Below, in pieces: positions 13,747 to 25,925 of a stretch of DNA of 64,000 bases. Below the pieces are notes generated by a model, which saw nothing but the letters and a program-made list of their open reading frames with translations, searched no databases and was not told where the DNA came from. Position numbers and translations under genes: made by a program. The stretch is from Ustulina deusta. Taxonomy: Eukaryota; Ascomycota; Sordariomycetes; Xylariales; Xylariaceae. The stretch is from the NCBI GenBank assembly GCA_023159155.1, contig JAJNNX010000015.1, forward strand, positions 496,001-560,000. Direction: 5' to 3'. The first letter of the stretch is position 1. The number at the start of each line of letters is the position of its first letter.

Positions 13747-15451
13747 TTATATATAATATTAAAGATTTTTATATTATAATAATTAAAGAAATATAAATAG
13801 AAGTTTTATTTTATTTTTTGCTAATTATTAATAAAAGAGATTTTAAATTGCTAGTTTTTAAAAATATTTATTTTGTTTTAATTATTTTAGATATTATGTG
13901 CTTTAATAATTTTAAAAAACTAAATAGTTTTAGAAACCTTTTTAGTATAAATATATATACTGTTTAAAGTGATTTTTTTGAGAAGGTTAGCTAGTTTTTT
14001 GATTTTAAATATAATAATAATATTAGTAATTTTTAATTTAGGTAGTTCTTTTAGTATTAAAATATAAAGCTTTATTAATAGTATATTTTTTAATTTTTTA
14101 ATTATGCTAAAAATAGTATTAGTTAATAGGATAGTTATAGTTAATATATTTATTGCAATAAAAATATTTATTTTAAAAAAAGACTATATTTTATTAATAT
14201 TAATAATTATAAGTATTATTATTAGTATTATTTTAGTTTAAACTAGCTTATCTATATATATTGCTATATTAAAAATAGATATAATATTAGTTACTATAGT
14301 TATAATAATAAGTAATATATTAAATTCTATATTTATAAAGATTAGTAAGTTAGTAGTATTTAGTAATTTTAATTTAATTATTTTAGCTAATAAAACAATT
14401 AAAGCTATAGTAGCTATAGTAAAGGTTTTTATTGCAGCTTTTTGTAAGCTAATATAATAGTTATTATTATAGTTTTTGCAAATTTATCTTAATTTTATAT
14501 TTTTATTAATCTTTACTAGTGTTTTATCGCTATTTATTATAAATATAATTTATAAAGTTTTTATATTAATTATTATATTTATTATATTTTTATATATTGC
14601 TATAAAATAAAAGCTATGATTAGTAAGCAATAGCTTATATTCTATTTAAAAATAAGGGTTTTTTTTTTTTATGAAGTTATGTTTTTTTTGTTTACTACGT
14701 ACTGCATATATTTGCAGCTATAAATTAATATATTAAAAGCAATTATAAAATTATTTAGTTTTTAGAAAATAATTGTTTTATATTGATAATTAATTATAGC
14801 TTTATATAAAAATAAAAAATTATTCTTAATTAATATTTTAAGTTATAAATAATTATTTATAATTTAACTTTTTTTTTATAAGTTATAATAATAAGTTTTT
14901 TAGTTTTATTTATTTTAAACATATAAAATTTAAACTTGGCCTAAGTAGTTAGTATTATTATTATTTTACTAATTATAATTCTTTTATTTTTTTATTTTTT
15001 AGTAGTATGTTTATAAATATTTAAATAAAATTAGGTAATAATAGTACGCTTTATATTAGAGTTACCGCAAACTTTTATTTTTTTATTAGTTAGGAATAAA
15101 TATATATTAAAACCTAAATATATATAGCTTAATTAAAATAATTTATTATATTTATTAATACTTAGTGTTTTAATAACTAGAATATTATTTTTATTATTTG
15201 TTTTAATAATTTTAAAAATTAATTTATAGTTTAAAATATTTTTAGGTTTAAAAATAGTATTATTTTTAGTATATTAATATTAGCAAAAATATTAAAACAA
15301 AAAATTATATAAAAAAAACTCCTAGATATAATATTTATAAATATATTTTGCTAATTTAATTAAAAATAAAGTATTTATTTTAGTAAGTTTTTTTTAATTT
15401 TATATATAAACAATAATAATATAAATAAAGGTTAAATATTTTTAATAATTT
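13747..15451 (-). mobile_element. D1 piece 2: gag-to-polymerase interval, degraded
   Basis: Colinear with D2 about 51.66-53.36 kb. This interval of D2 still shows a 92-codon minus-strand frame (51758-52036), but in D1 it is broken. The right end is interrupted by element F, with AATTT duplicated on both sides (15447-15451 and 22555-22559). Confidence 0.8.
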
Positions 15452-15691
15452 TATAAAAAGATTTAGCCGAATAGCTAGAAAATACTGTTTATTAACTAAC
15501 TTAAGAAAAAAAAAAAAAAAAGACTTTGCAAAAATAGAGTTTTTGTAGCTATATAACTATTAATATACTACTAATACGGAGTTCTAACGTATTTTTTTAA
15601 TATATTTCTATAAAAAGTTCTATAAGTTCTAACGGAAGTTTAGAACTTTTATTAATTAGTAAAGCTTTTAAAGCTAGCTTAACTTATAATA
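15452..15691 (-). repeat. Left LTR of element F (3' LTR in coding sense)
   Basis: 240 bp, starts TATAAAAAGATTTAGC and ends ACTTATAATA, the RIP-altered form of CCGGTAACA. Directly to its right lies a run of 18-19 T, which in the minus coding sense is a polypurine tract just before the 3' LTR, as expected for reverse-transcription priming. Confidence 0.85.
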
Positions 15692-18099
15692 ATTTTTTTT
15701 TTTTTTTTTAGCTTGAAAGTTATAAAATAGGTAATATATAGCGTATAAGCAGTAGTTAACAAATATAAAAAATATGCTTTTTTTAAGCAATATATGTTCT
15801 TTTTAAATAATATATATATATTTTTAAGCAATATATATACTTATTTAGCTAATATATTACTAATACGTACTAACCTATTTATTACTACTGCTTACTACTT
15901 TAGCTAAATTTATATAAACTTTTTTTTAGCTCTTCTAATTTTTTTTTTTTTTTTTTAGTAATAATATTAATTAGTAAATAGCTCTTTTTTTTTTTTTTAA
16001 ATATTTTTTTTTTGTTTTATTGCAAAAAAGTAATATGTTTATTATATATTTGTTTTTATTATTTGTCTAGTATAAAATAGCTTATATATATTTAGTAGCT
16101 AGCTTAGCTTTTGCTTCTTTGCTTTTTTGCTTTAGAACAAATATATAACTTTTATTTATAATATACCTAATGTTTATATGTTTTTATATTTCGAAATAAA
16201 TAAAGTATTACTTTTTTTTTGCTCCTTGTTTATTAATAAATAGTTTAGTATATTAGCTAGTTTATAAAATATTTTTGCTACTTTTATATAAATATATAAA
16301 ATTAGCTATTTTTAGTTTTAATATATATTTATATTTTGTTAATTTATTGTTTAAAAACTAATAAACAATATAAGCGCTACGCTAGCCCAAATAAAAACTC
16401 TAGTTATTTATATAATATTATAAGTTAGTTATTTGCTTATTATTTTTTTATTGCTTATAGTTACTAACCTTTTTATTTATATATAGCTAGTTTGTATATT
16501 TAAAATAGTTATTATGTTTAAACGCCTATTTAATAATGTTTATATTTATAACTATTAAAATGCTAATAATTAAGCGTTTTTATTTATTTATAAATAGTTT
16601 AATATTTGCTAACTTATAATAATAAATATTAAAAAATAAAAAACTACTAGTTTTAAAACTAGTTATTTAATAAGCTATTTTTAATCTATATATTAATTAT
16701 AAATTAATTATTAACTTTTTTAAATATATTAGCTATTCTTTTATTTAGTTATAACTATTTATTTATTAATAAATATTAAACAAATAATTAAATATATCTA
16801 GTAGTTTTTAAATATATAACTATAATTATTAAACGTAATATAGTAGCTACTAAATATTACGTTTTAAATATAAAATAGCTTACTAATAGCTTTATAACTA
16901 TTAATAATTATTTAAGCATTATTAAATATATAATAAATATTTATATAAAATATTTATTTTTAAGCTTTAATAATTTAATATTTATTAATAAGCTTAGTTT
17001 TTCTACTTATATATTTACTAAAAAATAGTTTAATAATGCCTCAAGCTCTATTTATAAGTAGTTATATTCTAATAAAATAAATAAAGCTAATAATAAAAAT
17101 AAAAATAATATAAAAGTCTAGCAGCTTTATAGCTGCTTAATACTAGTTTTATAACATAGCTAAGCTAAAAATTAATACAAATACTTTTAGTAAGCTTTTT
17201 TTTAGTTCTTTATATGCTTAATCTTTGTTTTTTGGCCTATAATAACTTACAATATTAATAATAATAATAATAAAAAATTAATTCTTAATTATAATATAAA
17301 TTATATTAGCTTACTAGTTAGTTTATTTTAATTAGCTCCTTTTTTTAGTAGTAAAGTTTTTATATATATAAATATTTTTATGCTTAGCTTTAAACTATTT
17401 TAAAGCTATAATATTAATAAAATTATTAAAAAGTTTTTATATAAGTTACTAATAACTAGCCTACTTAACTCTAACTTTATAACAAATAGGCCTACCCCGG
17501 CTTTTTTTTTGCTTATTTTTTATTTATAAAATATTTTTTACTTAAAATTTATTACTTTTAAATAATACTACTAATAATTATATATTTAAATTAACTTATA
17601 ATAAAAAAAGGTTTATCGTTATTTATTATAAAAAATTAATATAAAAGCAATTATATATTTTTTTAAAAATATTTAGCTTTATTATATAAAAGTTTATAAT
17701 TTTAGTTATTTTATATTTAGAATAAAGCTACGTTAGTTTTTAAAAAAGTTAGTTTATAATAATATTTTTTAAGTTTAACTATACCTAATTCTTTTTTTTA
17801 AAACGGTCTATAGGACTACGCTTAATATTAGCTGTTTTTTATATATATTATTATACTATAGTTATAATAGCGTAAACAAACTTTTAAACATTTATTAATT
17901 ATTAAATAAATATTTTAGTTAATATTTTTAGTTTTTTAGCCAGTATAAGCAAACAAATTATTAGTTTAATTAGGTTTATATAATATTTATATTAAATAAA
18001 AAATAAGCTTAGCCCTATTATAAAAAAGTTCTTATTATTAATTGCTAATATTATGCCTAGTAGTAATACTTTTTAATCTAGTTATATAGAAGCAATAAA

Positions 18100-18450
18100 T
18101 ATATAAAAATAAGCTAAAACTTTTTAATTAGCTTTTTTTGTAATATTATCTGTTTTAAAATAATAAGTAGTATTTAGTTTTTATTTTATTTTAACTAGTT
18201 TACAAAAGTATTACTAAAAGCTTTTTATTTAATTTGTTTTTTTATTGCTAGTAATTATTTTTAAAAATCTATAAAAATACTAAAAATAATATACAAACTA
18301 TTTAATATATATTTTTATACTTATTAACTATATAGCTTTAATAATAACTATTTTGTTAAATTTATTAATAATTACTATAATAAAAAATAAGTTATTACTT
18401 TTTATTATAAGAAAATTTATTATAAAAGTTATAAATAACTTATTTTAAAA
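18100..18450 (-). pseudogene. Decayed integrase core of F
   Basis: The minus strand at about 18.12-18.17 kb reads YYFKTDNITKKAN followed by KVLAYF after one stop. This matches the Gypsy integrase block 'YHPQTDGQTERAN-x-(V/L)LEAYLR', with Gly to Asn and Glu/Arg to Lys, all explicable by G-to-A. It lies about 1.6 kb downstream of the reverse transcriptase motif, the usual distance with RNase H in between. Stops occur throughout and no function remains. Confidence 0.7.
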
Positions 18451-19649
18451 TTATTTTAAAACTAAAAATAATTTAAAAAAGCTTTACTTTTTATATTTTT
18501 AAACAATTTTTTTATTATATATATTATAATTATTAATAAAATAGTATATTATCTAATATATATTTAGCTAAAACTAATTTTTAGCTAGTATTATTATAAT
18601 TTTATTTATTTTTTAAATATTTTATTAATATTAAATTATAATAATTCTAAATTAAACTAGTTTAAAATAGCTTTTAGTTTAGTACTTATATATAATTTTA
18701 ATATTATAAAATATTATTTACTTTAATTTTATATTCCGAAATATTAATATTTAAAAATTTTTTATTTATTTTTATATCTAGTAAGAACTTTTATTTATTA
18801 TTTTTTATAGCTTTAACTACTAACTAGTAGCTAAAGACCTAACTTAGCGTAGTATTTTAAGCTTATTAAAAATTTTTATATATAAAAACTTAATATTTTA
18901 AAAATAGTTTATTTTTTTAAAACCTTAATAAGCTTATTTTTATATTGCTATATAGCTTAAAAGCTACTTATTTTTAGCAAAATAATACAAATTCTTTTTT
19001 AATAAATTGTTTATTTGTTTTTAAAAGCAAGTTTTATTTTTTTTATAATAAAGTGTTTAGCTAAGCATTATTTGCTCTTGCTTTATAAATAAACATAAAC
19101 CTAAAATTAGCTAAAAACTTAGTTTATTTAATTTATTTTTTTAAAAGCTTTTTTAAAGTTATAAAATATTTTAAGTTTTTATAATCTAAAAATACTAAAA
19201 ATGTTTTTTTAAAGTTTTATAGTTTATTACTTTATATATTTATATAGTTTATAATTACTAAAAGCTTTTATAAAAAATATATTACTAAACAAAAAAATTT
19301 ATATTTATTGTATTAAAATAAATAATTGCTATAAGCTGCTTTAAAGCAATCTATTTTTAATATTATAAGTTTGCTTAAATTAAATTAAGCAAAAACTAGT
19401 TTTAACATAAAAAATAACTTAAACTACTTAAAAATTATATTTTTTATATTTTTTTAGTAAAATAAGGGTTTTTTTTTAATTAAAGTTATAAGTAGTACTA
19501 TAATATTAATATATTTTAATATAAATTATTTATAAAAGTTTGCAAAATTTAAAAACTTTTTATTTATAAATAATTTTTATTTTTTTAAAGTTTATTTATA
19601 TTTTTATTCTAGCTTTAATAATAAATTTTAAACATTTTATTATAATTAT

Positions 19650-20060
19650 TTTAAATTTATATTTATTAATATTAAAATATAAACTTATAACTTATAAAAC
19701 ATTTAAGATCTGCTTTATTTTTTTTAAATAGTTTTTTTTCAACTTATTTAATTATACTAAAATATTATTTATATATATAAAAGCAAAAATATTTAAGTAT
19801 AGGCGTAAAGCAGCGTTTATATAGCGCTAGAATATAGTAGAAGCGCTAAATAGTCTAAAAAAAGTTACTAACTATTTAAATAAAGCAAATCTTATATAGA
19901 AAACTATTTTCTATTTATCTTTTTTTTTAATATGTAGCTTATAAAAAGCTGCTTAAACATTAAGCTTTATAAACTAACAAGCTTTAAAAAAGTTCGCTAG
20001 TATTTTTTTAATAAAAAAAAAAATATTTGTTTGCTTAAATTATAGCGTTAAATATTTTAT
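19650..20060 (-). pseudogene. Decayed reverse transcriptase of F
   Basis: One minus-strand frame gives, in order, FIKLNV, KIVFYIRFALFK, LVTFFRLFSASTIF and RYINAALRLYL. These align with the Gypsy blocks F(T)KLD, KTAFRTR(Y/F)GLFE, LVTPFGL(S/T)NAPATFQ and YIN-x2-LR-x-(F/Y)L. YINNILV, the YxDDILxY active site with both Asp changed to Asn, follows in an adjacent frame, so a small indel separates them. Interrupting stops sit where family members have Trp, Gln or Arg. Confidence 0.8.
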
Positions 20061-22309
20061 AATTAATACAAAAACATAACCTTTTTTTTAGTTTTTTTAT
20101 AAAACAAACAAAAATATTTATAAATAAGCTATTAGCTCTAATATAGCTTTTGTTTAGTAGTTTTATTAGTGTTTTCTTTAATACTACTACTTTATTTTGC
20201 AATATTATATAAAAAAGCCCCTATAGTACCTAAAAATCTATTTTTTTAAAGGTTTATAAAAATAGTATTTTATAATTAGCTCTTTTATAATATAAAAAAA
20301 ACTTATTTTTTGCTACTTTATTAAATAATAAAGCCTAATCTTTTAATTTTTTTAGTAATCAAAATAGCAATAAAGTTAAGTGTTGTAATACTAGAACTTT
20401 TATAATATTTATTAATATAATAATAAATATTAAAATATTAGCTGTTCTACTATATTATAGCTTTTTTATTTTTGTAATAAAAATTATTTTATTAAATTAA
20501 TATATATTATATATTTTTTTAATATTTTTAATTTATAAAATAAATCTAGTTTTTTATATTTTAAAATTTCTAGTTTGTTTTATACTAATTATATATTTAT
20601 AAACAATATAAATTATTTTTAATTATTTTATTTAAAGTTTTTCTAAAATAATATTATATTTTAAATAAAAAACTATATATACTAATATTTTTTATTAAAA
20701 TCTATTAATATTAAACTTAATATATATTATTTTGCTAATAATTTTTTGTTCTATTATTATTTTTTTTAGTTTTTTTAAGCTAATAAAAATATATAATAAT
20801 TATAAATATTAAACTAAAAAATTGCTTATTATAGCTATATATTTATAATTTTAATTAATTATTATTTTAATAATTAATATTTTAATAATTAATATTTTAT
20901 TATAAATAAGGTCTATAATAAAAAGTGGGCCGTTTATTAGCTGTTTTAATTTTGCTACTAAACTTATAAAAATTAAATCTTTTATATATTTTTATTAATA
21001 ACTAAAAACAAAAACTACTTATTTTCTAAGTTTTTATTATTTTTTGTTTTTATACTTTGCTTTATTACTATACTAGTAGCTTTTATTCCATTTTTAGTTT
21101 TTATAAATTATTAAGCAAAAATAAACAAATATTTAGTAATAAAATAGCTGCTTTTTTTATCTTATAAGTATTGCCTATTTGTTTTTTGTTCGTCTATTTT
21201 TTTATTTGCTATTTATTAAGCTCTAGGCTTGTTTTAAACAAAGAAAAAGCTAGTAGCTCTTATTTCTGTTATTTTTGTATTTTTTTATATATTTGTTATA
21301 AGTAGCAAAAAAAAAAGTAGCTGTTCTAATAAAAACTTGCTGCTTATTTTCTAGTTAAAAAATAGTAAAAACTATACTTTTTTAAATAATTTATTATAAT
21401 TATTATATTATATATTTATTTAGCATAATCTAATAATAAATTATATAAAATTAGCTTGGGTATTAGTTAAATATTAATAGTTCTTTTTAAAATAGTAACT
21501 TTTGTAGTATTGTTCTAAAAAGTACTACTTATATAAGCAAAAGTTCTTTTTTATTTTAAAAAAAATATAAAAAATATTTTTAAGTTTTGTTTAAAAAAAA
21601 GTAAGTTTTAAGCTAATTTTTTTATTTAGTTAATATTAAAATAATATTTATAAAAATATACTATAAACTTAGTAAAGTTTTATATATTAATATATTTTTT
21701 TATAATAAAAAATAGCTATATATTTATTTTTGCAAAATTATTAAATATTTTATTAATAATATAAAACTTATTAATATTTTTTTTAATAAACTTAATATTT
21801 TAAGCTAGCTTATACTTTATAGCTATTTTTTATATAGGAAACCTTACGTAAGAACTAATAAACTTTTTGGGCTATTAAAAAAGTTTTTTTTTAAAGTTAT
21901 TAATAAAAAGTTTATTAGTAAAGCAAGCAGTTTTTTTATTAAATATTTTTTAAATAAGAATTATTTTTAGAATTATTAGCGCTAAATTTATTATAAGATT
22001 TATTAAGATTTATAGCTTATTACTAAAAAAAAAGTTATTACAAAACTATTTAGTTTTTGTAATAAAATAGTTAATATAGTTTATTAAATTTTTTTATATT
22101 TATATAAAAATAAAAATAATTAAGTTGTTTATAGTACTAAGCTGCTTATTTAATTTTTGTTTAATAATTTAAAATATTTAGTTGCTAAATTTTTTAAAAA
22201 CTACTTATTAAAAAGGTAGCTTGTTTATAAAGTTCTTTATAACTTTTTTAATGTTATATAGCTAATAAACTATACTAATACTATTTAAAAAAAATAAAGT
22301 TAGTTAATA

Positions 22310-22554
22310 TATAAAAAGATTTAGCTAAATAGTTAAAAAATATTATTTATTAACTAACTTAAAAAAAAAAAAAAAAAAAAAAAAAACTTTGCGAAAACAG
22401 AGTTTTTATAGCTATATAGCTATTAATATATTGCTAACGTGGAGTTCTAACATATTTTTCTAATATATTTCTGTAAGGAGTTCTGTGAGTTCCGGCGGAG
22501 GTCCAGAACTTCTATTAATTAGCAAGGCTCTTAAAGCTAGCCTTGCCGGTAACA
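22310..22554 (-). repeat. Right LTR of element F (5' LTR in coding sense)
   Basis: 245 bp. The minus strand starts TGTTACCGGCAAGGC. It retains a GC-rich outer third (GTTCCGGCGGAGGTCC) that has decayed in the left LTR, so it was much less affected by RIP than its partner. Confidence 0.87.
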
Positions 22555-24674
22555 AATTTATATTATTAGTAATAATAGTAATATATAAGTACTAAGATAA
22601 ATATATAATAAAATATACTATTATAATATTTAAAATTAGTGTTAAGTAAAGAGGGGTTTTTATTATTATTATTAATTATAGTTTATATAAAGTATATATA
22701 ATTATAACTATTATTATAATGTTTATTTTTCTTATTTTGATTTTTTTTATATATATAATAATTATAATTATTTTTATAATTTTAATTACTATTATAATAA
22801 TAATTATTATATTTTTTGTTTTATTATTGCTTTTTTTTTGCAGCTATATTAATAATAATTATCTTTTTAATAATAATTATTAGTTAATTTATAATAGCTT
22901 TTGTTTGATCGGCAGCAGTTATAATATTTAAAGCAATATTTAAGGGAATTGTTCTAGTATAAAAAGCAAAAAAATAAAAAAGTATATATTAAAAAAAATA
23001 TTAATATTTTATTTTTAAAATAGTTAATGCAAAGCTTTATATTTAGGTGTTTTTTTTTAGCTTTTTGTTTTAGTTTATATTATATTTTTTTGATCTTTTT
23101 TATATAGCTTTTTAGACTTTTATTTTATTTTAAAGCTTATATATAATTAATAATAATTTTTTTTTATTAATTATAAATATTTTTTATAGCTTTAATTTAA
23201 TTAAAGTTATTTTTAACTAATATTTTATTAGTTCTTATATAGTACATCTTATGCTAGATATATTAAAATACTATATTATAATTTTTTATAATGTTTTAAA
23301 ACATAAAAGATTTTTCAAAAAACTTTTGTATAGTGTGCCTAGTATAAATTTTAAACTAATTTTTTAAATTTTTTAAAAATAGTTTAATACTATAAAGTAG
23401 TTATTTTATTATTTTACTATAGTAGTACTAATCTAGTAAACAAATAATTAAATAGAATTATAATTTAGCTACTAATAAATTTACTACTTTTTACTATAAT
23501 ATATATGTAGTTAAAAAACAAATATATATTAATATAAATAATATTTTTATTATTAATTATAATATTATAATTATTAAGGTTGTTTTATTTAAGGTTAAAA
23601 ATATTAATATTATTATGCTTAATTTTAATAGATTTTTTTTTAATAAATATTAATTCGGTTTTTAATATAATATTTTACTTTAGATTATAAAAACTATTAC
23701 AAAAGTTATTTTTATTATTATTACTTAGATCTAAAGGGTTAAAAAAGTTATTACTAGAGTTACCTTTATTACTATAAATATTGCCAGACTTATAACTTAG
23801 CAAAAAAAACAGAAATATAAATATATTAGTTTAAAAAGTTAATATAACTACTAGTTTGCTAAATTTTATAAATTTACTAAACTATTAGTTTATTTTAATA
23901 AACTATTTATTTATAACAATTAATAAATCTATTTTTTTGTTTATTTTATTAATTTTGCGATCTAGAGTTTTAATATTTATTTTAGTTCGCTAATAACTAT
24001 TAAACAAATAATTAATTATTTTTTAATTAATATTTATTTTTTTAAAACAAATTATAAATAAAGGTAGGTTAACTAAAGCTATTCTAAATAATTTTTTTTT
24101 TTAGGCTTTATTAAAAAGGTCTATTATATTATTAGATAAATGTTCTAATAAATAGAAGTTTTTTAAGTTATTTTTTTATAAACTAAATATAAATAAGTAT
24201 ATAATAAATTATAGTTTTTTTATATAAAAAGTACTTAGATCGTAAATTAATAATAAGTTATTATATTTAATTTTTAGTAAAAAACTATATTAACTAACTT
24301 AAAAGCTATATTAGGTTAGGTGCAAAAAAATTTATAATATTTAAAAAGTTATAGTAAATACTATAACTATTAAGCAATTTATTATTTAAAATAATTTTTA
24401 TAATATAAAAATAATATGCTAAGCCTATTTTTAATATTAAGTTTACTAGTAAGTTTTTATAAATAGTATAAAAGCGATAGTATTAAAAGCTAGAATATAT
24501 TTTAATTGCTATAATATTTGTTTAAATAAATTATAGCATTGCTATAATATAACTAAAAGTATTTATAGTTCTATTGCTAGCAAAATAATATTTTTATAAC
24601 TTTATAAAATTAAAAAATTGTAGTTTAGTATAGTTTAATATTTGTAATAGAATATATGTAGTAAAGCATTATTT
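22555..24674 (-). mobile_element. D1 piece 3: gag region, degraded
   Basis: Colinear with D2 about 53.36-55.45 kb. The minus-strand frame kept open in D2 at 54361-54588 has its counterpart at about 23.58-23.81 kb but is broken here. D1 ends with its LTR at 24675-24873. Confidence 0.8.
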
Positions 24675-24873
24675 TAATAAAAAAACTACTAGGTATAATA
24701 ATAAAAAAGATATATTAAAAAAAAGTAGGTACGTAGTAGAATATTAGAAGATCTAATATATCTGTGTGCGGTCCTACCTATAGGTGCATAGGCCACCTAG
24801 TATAGACCTGGCATGCCTAGGGTATAGGCCACCTATAGAAGTTGCTAGTTCAACCCTCTATAGGGCTCTATCA
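24675..24873 (-). repeat. Right LTR of D1 (5' LTR in coding sense)
   Basis: 199 bp, the same length as the D2 left LTR. Starts TAATAAAAAAAC and ends GGGCTCTATCA. Much more GC-rich than the interior, with two copies of TAGGCCACCTA. The flank CTTAT follows; the matching left flank is not in the window. Confidence 0.88.
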
Positions 24874-24915
24874 CTTATATAAAATAAATATATATATAAA
24901 TTAATAATCTCTAAC

Positions 24916-25388
24916 ATATAACATAAGCTCACTTCGCACAGAAGCTTGTTTTGCACTTTTTTGATATACCTTTATATATAAATTCCTTAAAGAGGTACTT
25001 ACTCTACTTTTTATAACTTTTTTAATTATAGGGATATAATAAAATAAAATATCTATTTCGGTTTATAATTAAATAATAATTTTCAAAATAATGTTTTTAA
25101 TTTTATAGCTATTTTATTTTTAGTAATATTTAAGTTTAAAAAAATTACAGGGATTATTTTAGCGTATTTTTATATGTCACTATAAATAAAATAGCAATAA
25201 AATAAAATAAAGATTTTCAGATTTATTATTTAATTACGAACCTAAATATATATTTTACTTTATTATTGCTACTAACTTGAAACGGTTAGAAAAAAGGAGA
25301 GTAAGTAGCTTTACAAATAAATTATATACAAAAATACAAAAGAAAAAGTGCAAGACAAGCTTGGATACAAAGCAAGCTTGTGTTATAT
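24916..25388. mobile_element. H1: fold-back (long inverted repeat) element, MITE-like
   Basis: A 473-bp unit whose left and right halves are imperfect inverted copies of each other over nearly the full length. The outer ends read ATATAACATAAGCT and, reverse-complemented, ATATAACACAAGCT. Inner matching blocks include TTGCACTTTTT, TACTTACTCT and GCTATTTTATTT. Only some tens of bases near ACAGGGATTATT form the loop. No coding sequence. A second copy lies at 46366-46833 in the same orientation. The flanks are so AT-rich that a TSD cannot be fixed. Confidence 0.7.
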
Positions 25389-25537
25389 ATTATATATATT
25401 TTATATAATTAAATTTAATATAATAAAATAATTTAAAGATTTTATTATTATAATTAAAAAATACTATTTTTATAATTAAAATTTATTATTATTATTATAT
25501 ATAAGTAATATTTTTATTTTTAATATATTAATATAAC
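25389..25537. other. Unassigned AT-rich spacer
   Basis: 149 bp between H1 and B1; nothing recognisable. Its last five bases, ATAAC, are the left target duplication of B1. Confidence 0.6.
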
Positions 25538-25925
25538 TATAACAACCCTGCTATATTAAACAAGCTAATATAGTAGTTTACTATAGTATTATAGTATTGT
25601 AAAGTTTGTTTAATAAAAAATTAACATTATAATAGATCTATTTGTAATATTTTGTTACAAAATAAACTTTTATATAACTAATTTTATTTATTTAATATAA
25701 AGTTTTATTAATTAGACCTAGTTTTTATAGCTTATTTATTTAGTAGTAATTTAAGCTTACTTTTTTACTAATAATCCAAGCTTATATTTTTGTTAATAAT
25801 CTAATAATTCTTTATGTAATTTAGAGTTTTTAATATTTTTTTTATTAGTTATATATTAAAAGCTTTTTTTTTATGTTTTATATTTAGTTTTTTTAATAGG
25901 TTCTTTATATTATTAGTTTATAATA
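25538..25925 (-). repeat. Left LTR of B1
   Basis: 388 bp, starts TATAACAACCCTGC (from TGTAACAACCC) and ends AGTTTATAATA (from AGTTCGTAACA). About 90 bp shorter than the other B LTRs because of internal deletion. Confidence 0.85.

Larger units (their letters stand above)
15452..22554 (-). mobile_element. F: complete but RIP-killed Ty3/Gypsy LTR retrotransposon
   Basis: 7103 bp with LTRs at 15452-15691 and 22310-22554 and perfect target duplication AATTT. D2 near 53352 holds the empty site, and removing F plus one AATTT rejoins the D1 sequence exactly. Coding sense is minus: reverse transcriptase at about 19.65-20.06 kb lies upstream of integrase at about 18.1 kb, the pol order of Ty3/Gypsy. 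The interior carries stops throughout. The two LTRs differ mainly by transitions, the left one being far more AT-rich. Confidence 0.88.

Noticed and set aside
24727..24873. Stand-alone tRNA-derived SINE
   Set aside because: The same block occurs at both ends of D2 with a common target duplication, so it is the D LTR; only the box-like motifs remain as a low-interest note.
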